From the NCBI RefSeq assembly GCF_001298105.1, contig NZ_LGJH01000158.1:1-64000 (forward strand): a stretch of DNA of 64,000 nt, in the 5' to 3' direction. The first letter of the stretch is position 1. Each line of letters opens with the position of its first letter. The notes beneath the pieces were generated by a model. The model made no database searches and had not been told where the DNA came from. It worked only from the letters and a program-made list of their open reading frames with translations. Of this stretch, positions 27,429-37,614 are shown piece after piece. Both the position numbers and the translations under genes were made by a program. The stretch comes from Novosphingobium sp. ST904. GTDB lineage: Bacteria > Pseudomonadota > Alphaproteobacteria > Sphingomonadales > Sphingomonadaceae.

Positions 27429-27989
27429 GTGACAGAGAAACAATACTTATCCGGGCGACTCCTTCTCGCGATGCCGGGCATGTTCGACCCCCGCTTCGAT
27501 CACACTGTAAGCGTGCTTTGCGTGCACGACGAAAGTGGCGCTCTGGGCATCGGCGTCGGCAGGCTGCGCGAAGGCGTGCGCTTCCATGAAATCCTGGAGG
27601 AACTGGGCATCGATCCCGGCGTCGCCCCCGATTGCGAGGTTCACGACGGCGGCCCTGTGGAGCCGGGCCGGGGCTTCGTGCTGCACTCGACCGATTGGGG
27701 CGGGAGCGACACCGTGGAAGTGCAGCCGCTTTGCGCGCTTTCGGCCTCGATGGACGTGCTGCGCGCGATTGCCGAAGGCCGTGGACCGAGCCGGTGGCTC
27801 ATGGCGCTCGGCTATGCGGGGTGGGCGCCCGGTCAGCTTGAAGGCGAGATGCGGCAGCACGGATGGCATGCGGCCGATCCGCATCCGGAGATCCTGTTCG
27901 ATACGCCGGTCGATTCCCGCTGGACCGCGACCTGGCGGGCGGAAGGGATCGATCCGGCGCTGCTGTCGAGTCAGACCGGCCGCGCCTGA
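27429..27989 (+). CDS. YqgE/AlgH family protein
   Basis: A 186-residue protein of the conserved YqgE/AlgH (DUF179) family. It opens LSGRLLLAMPGMFDPRFDHTV and contains GGPVEPGRGFVLHS and LGYAGWAPGQLEGE, all diagnostic. The biochemical role is unsettled. The GTG at 27429 fits the family N-terminus. It is divergent from the FAH-led operon. Confidence 0.93.
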   Translation: MTEKQYLSGRLLLAMPGMFDPRFDHTVSVLCVHDESGALGIGVGRLREGVRFHEILEELGIDPGVAPDCEVHDGGPVEPGRGFVLHSTDWGGSDTVEVQPLCALSASMDVLRAIAEGRGPSRWLMALGYAGWAPGQLEGEMRQHGWHAADPHPEILFDTPVDSRWTATWRAEGIDPALLSSQTGRA

Positions 27990-28014
27990 TCGCCTGTCTT
28001 GCGGCTGTCCCGGA

Positions 28015-28602
28015 TCAGGTCCGGGCGGGCGAAGGGGGCGTGCTTTCCGAGAGGGCGGAGAGATCCTCCGGGCGATCGATGTCGAGATGGATGGAGGGAT
28101 CGTCGCATTCCACGAAGATTACGTCGTCGCGGCCGCGCAGCAGCCGTCCGGCGCCTTCGTCTCCGGTCAGCCCGGCAAGCTCCGGCAGAAGCCGCGCGGA
28201 CAGCAGGACCGGATGGCCTGGATGGCCCTGGCGGCAAGGCATCGCAGCGGCGCCACTTCCCAGCGCATCGGCAAGACGGGCGGCCTCGCCGTGAGGCAGG
28301 CGGGGCATGTCGCCCAGGAACACGAAGACATCGCAGGGTTCGCCGAGAGCCGCGATGCCGGCCTTGAGGGAATCGGAAAGGGCATCGCTCTCAACGCGCA
28401 GCACCTCTACCGCCGGCGCGCCGTCCCACGTTCCGCAATCGAGGTCGGGGCGGGCGACGATCAGAATGCGCGACACCGGCGCCGCGCGCGCGGCGTGGAC
28501 CGCGTGAAACAGCAGCGGCTCGCCCTCGAAGGGGGCAGACAGCTTGTCGCCCCCGAAGCGGCGCGACGATCCGGCGGCAAGGACGATCGCCGCCCGGTTC
28601 AT
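28015..28602 (-). CDS. MocA-like molybdenum cofactor cytidylyltransferase / nucleotidyltransferase
   Basis: A 195-residue NTP transferase. The N-terminus IVLAAGSSRRFGGDKL is the nucleotide-binding loop, FVFLGDMPRLP provides metal-binding Asp, and GHPGHPVLLS is the MocA/CoxI-type cofactor motif. MocA makes molybdopterin cytosine dinucleotide for xanthine-dehydrogenase-family enzymes. The ATG overlaps the XdhC stop (ATGA), supporting a joint role in hydroxylase maturation. Confidence 0.88.
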   Translation of the reverse strand: MNRAAIVLAAGSSRRFGGDKLSAPFEGEPLLFHAVHAARAAPVSRILIVARPDLDCGTWDGAPAVEVLRVESDALSDSLKAGIAALGEPCDVFVFLGDMPRLPHGEAARLADALGSGAAAMPCRQGHPGHPVLLSARLLPELAGLTGDEGAGRLLRGRDDVIFVECDDPSIHLDIDRPEDLSALSESTPPSPART

Positions 28603-29599
28603 GCGCGTTCCCGCGCCGGGTTCAGGGCCTGCATGATCTCTGCCATGATCCCCGTCGCGACTTCCCAGGGCGATTTTCCCAGACCGGGTACACCCGGCGA
28701 GAGGTGAAGCCGGTCCAGTTCCTCCGGCGTGGCGCCCGCGGCGCGCAAGGCGCCGAGCCTTGTCTCCGCGCGCGATCTGGCGCCGATCATGGCGACGTAA
28801 CCGGCGCGCCCCGCAGCGCGGCAAGGCAGCCGCCGAGGTCGTGGTGATCCTCATGCGTGGCGCCGAGGTAGGCTGTCCAGCGATCGATGCCGAGTTCATC
28901 GAGCGCGGTGGCGGGGTCGGCGCGCAAGTAGCGCGAAACCGGGAAGGGCGGCGGCTGGTGCGGCCCGTCCGGCCGGAGCAGGATCGTCTCGAACTGGGCG
29001 AGCGCGCCGAGTTGTGCTGCGGCCAGAGCGCCGGGATCGCCGCCGGAAACGACGAGGCGGCGGGGCGGATCGTAGCGGCGCGAAAGCAGGAAGGGCTCCT
29101 CCTCCACGGCCAGCAGGGGGCCTTCGTCCACCGTGACCCATTGCCGCGTGCCGTCGCTGTGCCAGCGGCAGCTCCGACGTTCGGCGGCATGGCGCAGCAA
29201 TTCGGTGGCCGCCGGACTATCCGGGGCGATGCGTTCGACCATGACGTGGAGCGCGCCGCCGCAGCGCAGGCGGATGTCGATCCACGGGCTTCCGGCGCCG
29301 TAATGGAGGTGCCGGGGCTCACCATCGGCCAGGACCTGCGCGGCGTGACTGGCCACGTCGCCTTCGATGCAGTCTCCCGAAAAGTAGCCGCTCGCGGCAA
29401 TGTCGCTCCCGCCGCCGGCATTCTCCGGCGCGACGAACAGCATTTGCGCACCGGGGCCGCGCGGGGCGCTGCCGCCGACCCGATAGAGCGTGGCAAGGGC
29501 GACGGGATGCCCCGCACCGAAAGCCTCCGCCAGTGGCCGCCGAATGTCGTCGATCCAGCCGAACAGCGGCCAGTCCGCACTGTCGATGCTACCGCTCAC
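28599..29599 (-). pseudogene. XdhC/CoxI family molybdenum-hydroxylase maturation protein, frameshifted
   Basis: XdhC proteins bind and sulfurate the molybdenum cofactor before insertion. The main frame has ALATLYRVGGSAPRGPGAQM (N-terminal XdhC domain) and a Rossmann region (RRLVVSGGDPGALAAAQL, DEL...TAYLGATHEDHHDL). The last 63 codons lie in another frame beginning MIGARSRAETRLGALRAAG with LHLSPGVPGLGKSPWEVA, the canonical family C-terminus. One extra G near 28801 joins them (RGAPGYVAMIGA). It forms an operon with TetR (1-base gap) and MocA (4-base overlap). Confidence 0.85.
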
Positions 29600-29600
29600 G

Positions 29601-30203
29601 TCATCCTGCCGCGGCGCGTGCCTCTACGCGGTCGCCGACCAGCGGTGCGATCACCAGCCGGTGGAGGATACGGGCCGTGGCTTCCGGGGTCTGGTCCTCT
29701 CCATGCGTGAGCCACCAGGCGAGGATGTCGATCGTCGAACCGGTGCCATGAACGACGCCCAGGTCCTGCGGCAGCCAGTCCGCCGGATTGGCGACGCCTT
29801 CGATGAGGCGGCGGGCTTGCCGGATGAACTCATCGCGCACGATGCCTGCGGCGCCGCCTGCCAGAAGCGCGGACCACAAGGCCTTGTGCTGGCCGACGTG
29901 GCTGCAGAGCGCCAGAGTGGATTCGTAGCTGTTCGAGGCGTGGAGGATCGGGATCGACAGCGCCAGCAGTCCGGCGATTTCCTCGGACGCGACATCGCCC
30001 AGCAGCGCTTCCTTGGTCGGGTAGTGACGGAAGAAGGTGGCATAGCCGGTGCCGGCACGGGCCGAGATTTCGCGGATGGTGATCTGGTCGAAGGCCTTTT
30101 CCTCAAGCAGCGAAAGCATGGCCGCGTTGAGCGCCTTGCGCGAGCGTACCTGCCGCGCGTCGGTAGGCGCGTCTTTCCTGAATCCCGCGAGATTTCCGTT
30201 CAT
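29601..30203 (-). CDS. TetR/AcrR family transcriptional regulator
   Basis: A 200-residue repressor. The N-terminal helix-turn-helix is FDQITIREISARAGTGYATF followed by FRHYPTKEALLGDV, and the C-terminal ligand-binding domain is variable. It is the first gene of the TetR-XdhC-MocA operon. A palindrome 13-32 bases before its start suggests autoregulation. The ligand is unknown. Confidence 0.9.
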   Translation of the reverse strand: MNGNLAGFRKDAPTDARQVRSRKALNAAMLSLLEEKAFDQITIREISARAGTGYATFFRHYPTKEALLGDVASEEIAGLLALSIPILHASNSYESTLALCSHVGQHKALWSALLAGGAAGIVRDEFIRQARRLIEGVANPADWLPQDLGVVHGTGSTIDILAWWLTHGEDQTPEATARILHRLVIAPLVGDRVEARAAAG

Positions 30204-30215
30204 GATCGATCCGTA

Positions 30216-30235
30216 ACACCCTGCTGCAAGGGTGT
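30216..30235. promoter_or_regulatory. Probable operator of the adjacent TetR regulator
   Basis: The perfect inverted repeat ACACCCT-N6-AGGGTGT (30216-30222 / 30229-30235) lies just upstream of the tetR start, in the promoter zone of the operon. Arm length and spacing fit TetR dimers. Confidence 0.6.
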
Positions 30236-30294
30236 CTAACCCGCCTGCGCAGACTTCGACATGGCGGATTTCGGCATGAAGCCATGAATGGGGT

Positions 30295-30969
30295 TCAATA
30301 TTCCCCGATGCGATCCGCGAAGAGCAGGCGCCCGCCCGAGAGGTGCCACAACGCCTCGTTGAAGTCTGCATTGCTCATGGCGAAGCAGCCTTCGCTGCGG
30401 CCGAGCTTGCCCCATTTCTCGATCATCGCGGCATCGACGTACCACGCCGGATGCATCACGATGGCGCGTTCGAGCGCCATGGAGTTATCCGGGTCGAGCC
30501 CCTTGAGACGGATCGAGGTGCCGTATTTGCCGGTGTACCATTCGCAGGTGAGGAAGGCCCCGCGCGAAGTGGCTTCCGAGCCGGGCATGTTCGAGAAGCT
30601 CTGCAACCAGCCGCTGTGCGCCGGGTCCGATCCGCGCCCGTGGGCCAGCAGGAAAGAGCGCACCGTCCCGTTCTCGATATTGACGAAGTGCAGGCGCGGT
30701 TTCCACGAAGGCTGGGCGAAATCGGCGATGCCGACGAGATCGGTGCGCCAGATATGGCCCTGCGTCCGCTGGACCTGCTGCGTGGCGACATCGAGGACGC
30801 GGCGCTGATACGGCGTGAGGGCGCTCGGCACCGCGGCAACCGGGCCAATCTGTCCCGAAGCTGTTCCTGCCAAATTTTCCGCTGCCAGCACACGCGAAGG
30901 TATTGCCAGGCTTGCGCCCGCAACCAATCCGCCCATGAGGACAGCACGCCGACCCAACGTCTGTTCCAT
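30295..30969 (-). CDS. Murein L,D-transpeptidase catalytic domain family protein
   Basis: A 224-residue exported protein. The N-terminus GRRAVLMGGLVAGASLAIP is a signal sequence with a twin-arginine look. The mature part matches the YkuD-related family: FLLAHGRGSDP, then MHPAWYV and GRSEGCFAMS, with the His and the likely catalytic Cys. The role would be peptidoglycan cross-linking or attachment in the periplasm, inferred from the family. Confidence 0.85.
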   Translation of the reverse strand: MEQTLGRRAVLMGGLVAGASLAIPSRVLAAENLAGTASGQIGPVAAVPSALTPYQRRVLDVATQQVQRTQGHIWRTDLVGIADFAQPSWKPRLHFVNIENGTVRSFLLAHGRGSDPAHSGWLQSFSNMPGSEATSRGAFLTCEWYTGKYGTSIRLKGLDPDNSMALERAIVMHPAWYVDAAMIEKWGKLGRSEGCFAMSNADFNEALWHLSGGRLLFADRIGEY

Positions 30970-31133
30970 CGCAGTAAGTTAACTCAATTGGATCGGAAGC
31001 GCCAGTTACTCCGACAGGAAGAGTTCCCGGCGCGAAGGCGGGCCATCGTATCGTTCCCACGATTCGCCGATTGCGGCGAGTCGCCGGGTGGGCAGATGCC
31101 GTGCGAACCCGCCCGGCACCTGCCAGCGATTCG

Positions 31134-32378
31134 TCAGGCCACGACCTTGAGCGGCTTGCGGGAATGCTGGTGGATCCAGTCCTCCAGCACCGGCGCGATC
31201 CGGGTGCGCCACTTGCTGCCGTTGAAGATACCGTAATGTCCGACATTTTCGGCCAGCAGGTACTTCTTGCGGCTCTCGGAAAGATGCGTCGCCAGCGTGA
31301 GCGCTGCCCTGGTCTGGCCAATGCCCGAGATGTCGTCCCGCTCCCCCTCGACTGCCAGCAGCGCGGTATCGCGGATGGCCGAGGGATCGATTCGCTCACC
31401 GCGATGGACGAATTCGCCCTTGGGCAGCGAATGCTTCTGGAACACGTGCTCGATGGTCTGGAGATAATAGTCCGCGGTCATGTCGCAGACCGAGCGATAC
31501 TCGTCGTAGAATGCCTTGGTCGACGCCGCACCCTCGCCGTCGCCTTCGACGAGGTGCTTGAACATGCCGTAGTGGCTCATCATGTGGCTGCCGAGATTCA
31601 TCGCCATGAAGCCGGCCAGTTGCAGGAAGCCGGGATAGACCCTGCGGCCGGCACCCGGATAGGCCAGCGGCACGGTGGCGATGACGTTGTTCTCGAACCA
31701 GGAAAGCGGCTGGTCCATGGCGACGTCGTTGACGCTGGTGGGTGCCTCGCGGGTGTCGACCGGGCCGCCCATCATGGTGAGCGTTGCCGGGCGGCAGGGA
31801 TGCTCCTGCTTGCCCATGATCGCCGCGGCGGCGAACGCCGGGACCGACGGCTGGCAAACTGCGAGCATGTGCGTGCCGGGGCCGATATGTTCGAGGAAAC
31901 CGATCAGGTAATCGATATAATCGTCAAGGTCGAAGTGACCGGCGGCGGCGGGGACCATCTTCGCGTCGGCCCAGTCGGTGATGTAGACCTCGCAGCTTTC
32001 CACCATCCGCGCCACGGTGCCGCGCAGGAGAGTGGCGAAGTGGCCGCTCATCGGGGCGACGATCAGCAGCTTGGGCGCATCCTTGGGCAGGCCGGGATGA
32101 TCGAAGCGCAGCAGGTTCCCGAATGGGCGGTGCAGCACGATCGATTCGGTGACGGGCCAGGTCTGGCCACCGGTGGTCACGTCCTCGATGTCGAAAGCGG
32201 GCTTGCCGCGCGGGGCGGCGGCATGGGCGAAGACGTCCAGTGCGGAGGCCATCACCGGGCCGAATCCGAAGTAACCCATCGGCAGGGCGGGGTTGGCAAG
32301 CAGTTCAGCGCCGACCGAGGCCCATGCGGCGGCGCCGCTCAGCATCGTGCGCTGCAATTCGTAGGCATTATAGAGCAA
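31134..32378 (-). CDS. phaZ: Intracellular polyhydroxyalkanoate depolymerase
   Basis: A 414-residue PHB-depolymerase family enzyme that mobilises stored PHA. Family features are VAPMSGHFATLLRGTV, TDWADAKMVP, LAVCQPSVPAFAA with the catalytic Cys, VEGERDDISG with Asp, and VGHYGIFNGS with His. A TTG at 32378 (8 bases after GGGAG) gives the expected N-terminus LYNAYELQRT; there is no suitable ATG. It lies about 20 kb from phaC-phaP on the opposite strand and is divergent from the ABC exporter. Confidence 0.95.
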   Translation of the reverse strand: MLYNAYELQRTMLSGAAAWASVGAELLANPALPMGYFGFGPVMASALDVFAHAAAPRGKPAFDIEDVTTGGQTWPVTESIVLHRPFGNLLRFDHPGLPKDAPKLLIVAPMSGHFATLLRGTVARMVESCEVYITDWADAKMVPAAAGHFDLDDYIDYLIGFLEHIGPGTHMLAVCQPSVPAFAAAAIMGKQEHPCRPATLTMMGGPVDTREAPTSVNDVAMDQPLSWFENNVIATVPLAYPGAGRRVYPGFLQLAGFMAMNLGSHMMSHYGMFKHLVEGDGEGAASTKAFYDEYRSVCDMTADYYLQTIEHVFQKHSLPKGEFVHRGERIDPSAIRDTALLAVEGERDDISGIGQTRAALTLATHLSESRKKYLLAENVGHYGIFNGSKWRTRIAPVLEDWIHQHSRKPLKVVA

Positions 32379-32567
32379 GGTGCGTCTCCCGGACGGTGAA
32401 GCGACCCTTCCGTCCTGCAAAGGTTATGAACGCCATTTGGGGCCGAATCGTTACCGGCGCAATGCGGCGCACCCGATTTCGGCATTCGAGCCGCCCGATC
32501 ACTCTGATCGTAAAGGCGCTTTTCATATATCTTTTCCTGAAGCCATGGACAGGATAAGGCCGCGCGC

Positions 32568-34418
32568 ATGGACGCCAACGCGGGGCAGGCAGGATTGCCT
32601 GAGAACGAGAACGCCACCACCGATGCCAAGGCTCCGCGCCGAAGGAGCCTTGGGGCGCTGCGCATGGTCTGGCGGGAACTGTTCCACTATCCCGGCCGCA
32701 TGGCGATTGCGGGGCTCGCGCTGCTGACCACGGCAACTTCGACCCTCGCGATTCCCTATGGGTTCCGCCAGATCGTCGACCAGGGCTTTGCGCAGGGCGC
32801 CGACCCTTCGGCAATCCGCTGGTGGTTCATCATGCTGCTGGGCGTGGTGATCGTGCTTTCGGTGGCCACGGCGGTGCGTTTCTACAGCGTTTCCTGGCTT
32901 GGCGAGCGTGTGGTGGCGGACGTTCGCCTGCGTGTGCAGAGGCACCTGCTCACGCTGTCGCCCAGCTTCTTCGAGGAAAACAGTCCCAAGGAAATCGCGT
33001 CCCGGATGACGGCGGACACCGCGATCATCGAAACGGTCGTCGGCACCACGGTCTCTGTCGCGCTGCGCAATGCCATCATGGCGGTGGGCGGGGTGATCTA
33101 CCTCTTCATGCTGGCGCCGCACCTGACGCTGGGGCTCGTCGTCGCCATCCCGGTGGTGATCCTGCCGATCGCCGCCTTCGGCCGCCGCCTGCGCACCGTG
33201 GCGCGGGCGAGCCAGGATCGCGTGGCCGATATCGGCGCTACCACCAGCGAAGTCTTCGGTGCACTGCGGGTCGTGCAGGCCTTCAACCAGGAAGGCCGCG
33301 AGATGGAACGCTTCGCCGGCGCAGTGGAGCGCACGTTCGAGACCGGAAAGCATCGCATCACCATTCGCGCCGCGATGACGGCGGTTATCATGTTCCTGAT
33401 CTTCGGCTCCATCACCGTCATCATGTGGCGCGGTGCCATCGGCGTTGCCGAAGGTTCCATCACGGGCGGTACGATCGCCGCTTTCGTGGTGACGGCCGGC
33501 ATCGTGGCGGGCGCCTTCGGCTCGCTCACCGAAGTCTACGGCGATCTCGTGCGCGGCGCCGGTGCGGCCAGCCGCCTTGCCGAACTGCTGGGCGAGATGC
33601 CTGCGATCACCGCTCCCGCCCGCCCGCAGGCGCTTCCTCTGCCGGCGCGCGGCAAGCTGGCCTTCGAGCGCGTGACCTTCCGCTACCCTTCGCGCCCGGA
33701 AATGGCGGCGCTGCACGATTTCAGCCTGTCGATCGAACCGGGCGAGACGGTGGCGATCGTCGGCCCTTCGGGGGCCGGCAAGTCCACGCTGTTCCAGCTC
33801 GCCGAGCGGTTCTACGATCCGCAGGGCGGGGCGATCAAGATCGACGGCGTCCCGCTGACTTCCGCCGATCCCGGAGAGATCCGCCAGCGCATCGCACTGG
33901 TGCCGCAGGAGGGTGTACTGTTCGCCGCCTCCGCGCGCGACAACTTGCGCTACGGCAACTGGAACGCGGACGACGAGGCCATCTGGGCCGCCGCGCGCGC
34001 CGCCAATGCCGAGCGTTTCCTGCGCGAATTGCCGCAGGGGCTCGATACTTTCCTTGGCGAGGACGGCGCCCGCCTGTCCGGCGGCCAGCGTCAGCGCGTG
34101 GCGATTGCCCGCGCGCTGCTGCGCGACGCGCCGATCCTGCTGCTGGACGAGGCCACGAGTGCGCTTGATGCCGAAAGCGAGCGGCTGGTGCAGGACGCTC
34201 TCGAACACCTGATGGAGAACCGCACGACTCTCGTCATTGCGCACCGCCTCGCCACCGTGCGCAAGGCGGATCGCATCGTCGTGATGGACGGAGGGCGGAT
34301 CGTGGAACAGGGCACGCACGAAAGCCTTGGCCAGGCCGGCGGGCTCTATGCGCGGCTGGCTTCGCTGCAATTCGATATGGATACCGCATCGGCCTTCGCG
34401 CGTTCGACGAACGCCTGA
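32568..34418 (+). CDS. ABC-B type exporter (fused permease and ATPase)
   Basis: A 616-residue half-transporter. Six membrane helices occupy about residues 40-330. The ATPase domain has Walker A GPSGAGKS (near 399), the signature LSGGQRQR (near 503), Walker B LLLDEATSALD and the switch His in VIAHRLATV. It resembles MsbA-like lipid or drug exporters, and the substrate is not evident. AGGATAAGG precedes the ATG. It is divergent from phaZ. Confidence 0.92.
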   Translation: MDANAGQAGLPENENATTDAKAPRRRSLGALRMVWRELFHYPGRMAIAGLALLTTATSTLAIPYGFRQIVDQGFAQGADPSAIRWWFIMLLGVVIVLSVATAVRFYSVSWLGERVVADVRLRVQRHLLTLSPSFFEENSPKEIASRMTADTAIIETVVGTTVSVALRNAIMAVGGVIYLFMLAPHLTLGLVVAIPVVILPIAAFGRRLRTVARASQDRVADIGATTSEVFGALRVVQAFNQEGREMERFAGAVERTFETGKHRITIRAAMTAVIMFLIFGSITVIMWRGAIGVAEGSITGGTIAAFVVTAGIVAGAFGSLTEVYGDLVRGAGAASRLAELLGEMPAITAPARPQALPLPARGKLAFERVTFRYPSRPEMAALHDFSLSIEPGETVAIVGPSGAGKSTLFQLAERFYDPQGGAIKIDGVPLTSADPGEIRQRIALVPQEGVLFAASARDNLRYGNWNADDEAIWAAARAANAERFLRELPQGLDTFLGEDGARLSGGQRQRVAIARALLRDAPILLLDEATSALDAESERLVQDALEHLMENRTTLVIAHRLATVRKADRIVVMDGGRIVEQGTHESLGQAGGLYARLASLQFDMDTASAFARSTNA

Positions 34419-34547
34419 CCTGCGACGACGAACGACATTTCAGGGCTGGCGTTGCCGAATATGGCAATTATGTTGCGCCGCTATCGACGGGCCGTTCCGG
34501 TCCGTCGCCAGACCGTTCGTGTCATTGCAATTCAGAAAGGTGGGACC

Positions 34548-36711
34548 ATGACCCGCATTCTCGGCCGGGTGCTCGCTTCGACAGCGCTCGTTTCCGCATT
34601 GAGCTTTTCCGCTGTTCCGGCTCTTGCCGACGCTCCGGCGCCGGCGTCGGCAGGCGCGTCCTCCGATGCGATGCAGTTCGATCCCGGCAAGATGGATTGG
34701 GGCAAGTCCGGCATCCAGACCCAGTGGCAGGAAAAGACCGCCAGGCCCGGCGCGGACTTCGACAAGTTCGTGAACGGCAAGTGGGAAGCCGCTGTCGTGC
34801 TCCCGGCCGACCGCACCAACTGGGGGTCGTTCACCGCCCTGCGTGACCTTTCGGAACAGCGCGTTCACGGAATCATGGATGGCCTGATCGCCTCGAAGCC
34901 CGCCGCCGGTACTGACGCTGCCCGCGTCGAGGCGGCCTATGCGGCCTTCATGGACGTTGATGCGATCAACAAGGCCGGGCTCGCTCCGGCGCAGCCTTAC
35001 CTCGAACGCATCTTCGCGGCCAAGACGCCCGACGACCTGATGAAGATCTTCGCGGCCCCGGGCTTCGCCTCGCCGCTCGGCGCTTATGTGACGGCCGATG
35101 CCAAGCAGAGCGATGTGAATGCCTTCGAAGTCGGCGTCGGCGGTCTCGGCCTGCCTGACCGTGACTATTACCTGAAGATCGACAAGCGTTCGCAGGACAT
35201 CCGCGCCAAGTATGTCGAGTATCTGACCTTCGTCCTCGGCAAGGCCGGTTATGCCGACCCGTCGAGTGCCGCCAAGGCCGTGCTCTCGCTGGAAACCCGG
35301 CTGGCGCAGGCAGACTGGGACCGCGCAGCCAGCCGCGATCCGGACCTGACCTACAACAAGCTTTCCGTCGCCGAGTTCGAGGGCCTTGCCGCACCCGGCC
35401 TGATGCGTACTTTCATCGAGACGATGGGCGCCGGGAAGGCCGCCTATATCCTCGTCGATCAGATGCCGCCCACGGCCGAGGAACTGAAGGTCGCCCGCAT
35501 CGATCCCGCCAAGGCGCAGACGCTGTTCGGCGGTGGTGTGCCGGAAGTCGCCCGGCTGGTTTCCGAGGTTCCGGTCTCGACATGGCAGGCCTGGCTTGCC
35601 GCGCACTTCCTGCGCGGCCATGCCTCGGTTCTTCCCACCGACATCGATGACGCCACCTTCGCCTTCTACGGCAAGACCATGAGCGGCCAGCCGGAGCAGC
35701 GCGCCCGCTGGAAGCGCGGCGTCGCCGCAGTCGAAGGCATGGCCGGTGAACTGGTCGGCAAGATCTACGCCGAGAAGTACTATCCGCCCGAAGCGCAGGC
35801 GGCGATGACCGACCTCGTCTCGAACTTGCGCAAGGCCATGGCGGTGAACCTGCAGAGCCTCGCCTGGATGGGCCCGGAAACCCGCAAGGAAGCCGAAGCC
35901 AAGCTCAATGCCTTCACTCCCAAGATCGGCGCGCTGCGAAGTTCAAGGAATACGAGGGCCTGACCTTCTCGGCCACCGATCCGCTCGGCAATGCCATTGC
36001 CGCGGGTTCGTGGGAGAACGACGACCAGATGAAGCGCATCGGCCAGCCGGTCGACAAGACCGAATGGTTCATGCTGCCCGAGACGGTCAACGCCTACTAC
36101 AACCCGCCCTACAACGAGATCGTGTTCCCCGCAGCCATCCTCCAGCCGCCGTTCTTCAACGTTTCGGCGGACCCCGCGGTCAATTATGGCGGCATCGGCG
36201 CGGTGATCGGCCACGAGATGGGCCATGGCTTCGACGACCAGGGCGCCAAGTCGGACGGCACCGGCAACCTGCGCGACTGGTGGACCCCGGCCGACAAGGC
36301 CAACTTCCAGAAGCTGCAGGACAAGCTGGAAGCCCAGTACAACAGCTTCTGCCCGTTCGACGACGGCAAGACCTGCGTCAACGGCAAGCTGACCATGGGC
36401 GAGAACATCGGCGATCTCGGCGTCTCAGCCTCGCCTACCGCGCCTACAAGCTCTCGCTGAACGGCAAGGAAGCCCCGGTGATCGACGGCCTGACCGGCGA
36501 CCAGCGCTTCTTCATGGCCTGGGCGCAAGTGTGGCGCAGCAAGTACCGCGAGGAATCGGTGCGCCAGCAGCTCATCACCGACCCGCACTCGCCGGCGCAT
36601 TACCGCATCAACGGCATCGTCCGTAACTTCGACGAATGGTACAAGGCGTTCGACGTGAAGCCGGGGGATGCTCTCTATCTTCCGCCTGCCGAGCGCGTGC
36701 GTATCTGGTGA
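34548..36711 (+). pseudogene. M13 family metallopeptidase, with two frameshifts
   Basis: Three frames together encode an exported neprilysin-like zinc peptidase of about 720 residues. A signal peptide ends near ...SAVPALADA. The catalytic part holds NPPYNEIVFPAAILQPPFF, GHEMGHGFDDQGAKSDG with the HExxH zinc site, and GENIGDLG with the third ligand. The last frame ends PPAERVRIW, the family C-terminal pattern. One base is missing at about 35931-35940 (before KFKEYEGLTF) and one at about 36420 (GDLGGLSLAYRAY needs an extra G). All catalytic residues are present, so sequence errors are likely. Confidence 0.9.
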
Positions 36712-36730
36712 TTTTTATCGCCTAAATGCC

Positions 36731-36776
36731 TCATGCCGCACGCTTCGGGTTGACTTGCCCGGTGTGTGCGGCATGA
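36731..36776. repeat. Inverted repeat between the M13 peptidase and uppP
   Basis: TCATGCCGCAC (36731-36741) and GTGCGGCATGA (36766-36776) form an 11-bp stem with a 24-base loop ending 10 bases before the uppP start. It lacks a T-run and would place a structure over the uppP leader, so it may affect expression. Confidence 0.5.
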
Positions 36777-36786
36777 CCTCTCGCCG

Positions 36787-37599
36787 ATGAGCTTGACCCT
36801 AACCGCGATCCTCCTCGGCATTGTCGAGGGCCTCACCGAGTTCCTGCCAGTCTCTTCGACCGGGCACCTCATTCTTGCCACGCAGCTGTTCGGGTACGAC
36901 GCTTCGCAGTGGGCAACCTTCAACATCGTGATCCAGCTCGGCGCGATCCTGGCTGTCATCGTGCAGTTCTGGCGCACGTTCTGGGCGGTGGGCGTGGGTC
37001 TGCTGCGGCTTGACCCGGTATCGATCCGCTTCGTGCGCAACGTGTTGCTGGCCTTCATCCCCTCGGCGGTGCTGGGCCTGATCCTCAAGGACCATATCGA
37101 GGGCCTGCTGGGCGAGCCTTCGGTCGTCGCCTGGGCGCTGATCGTGGGCGGCATCGCCATCCTCGCCATCGAGAAGGTGGCAAAGCCCGGTCCGCTCACC
37201 GGCGTTGCCGAGCTGCCGATGGTGAAGTGCATCGGCGTGGGCATCGCGCAGTGCCTTGCCATGGTGCCGGGTGTCAGCCGTTCCGGCGCGACGATCATGG
37301 GCGCGCTGGCGATGGGCGTCGAACGCCGTACTGCGGCGGAATTCAGCTTCTTCCTTGCCGTTCCCACGATGATGGGTGCCTCCACGCTCGAACTGCTGGG
37401 CGCGCGCGAACAGCTCATGGCGGGCACGGGCCCGGTCGGCTGGGGCGAGATCGGCATCGGCTTCGCCGTTTCGTTCGTGGTGGCGCTGGTCGTCATCAAG
37501 GCCTTCATGGCCTTCGTCAGCCGCTCGGGCTTTGCACCGTTCGCCTGGTATCGTATCGTCGCCGGCGCACTCGCGCTCTTCCTGCTTTCGCGGGTCTGA
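36787..37599 (+). CDS. uppP: Undecaprenyl-diphosphate phosphatase
   Basis: UppP (BacA) recycles the lipid carrier for peptidoglycan and other envelope polymers. This 270-residue integral membrane protein has the two family motifs: EGLTEFLPVSSTGHLIL near residue 15 (catalytic Glu and Ser) and GVSRSGATIMGAL near residue 165 (catalytic Arg). Length and topology are normal. ppk2 starts 15 bases after its stop. Confidence 0.96.
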   Translation: MSLTLTAILLGIVEGLTEFLPVSSTGHLILATQLFGYDASQWATFNIVIQLGAILAVIVQFWRTFWAVGVGLLRLDPVSIRFVRNVLLAFIPSAVLGLILKDHIEGLLGEPSVVAWALIVGGIAILAIEKVAKPGPLTGVAELPMVKCIGVGIAQCLAMVPGVSRSGATIMGALAMGVERRTAAEFSFFLAVPTMMGASTLELLGAREQLMAGTGPVGWGEIGIGFAVSFVVALVVIKAFMAFVSRSGFAPFAWYRIVAGALALFLLSRV

Positions 37600-37614
37600 T
37601 CAGGGGTTTGAACC

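Noticed and set aside
32523..34370. Long minus-strand frame opposite the ABC exporter
   Set aside because: The sense frame has every ABC motif; the antisense product is Arg/His/Asp-rich shadow sequence.
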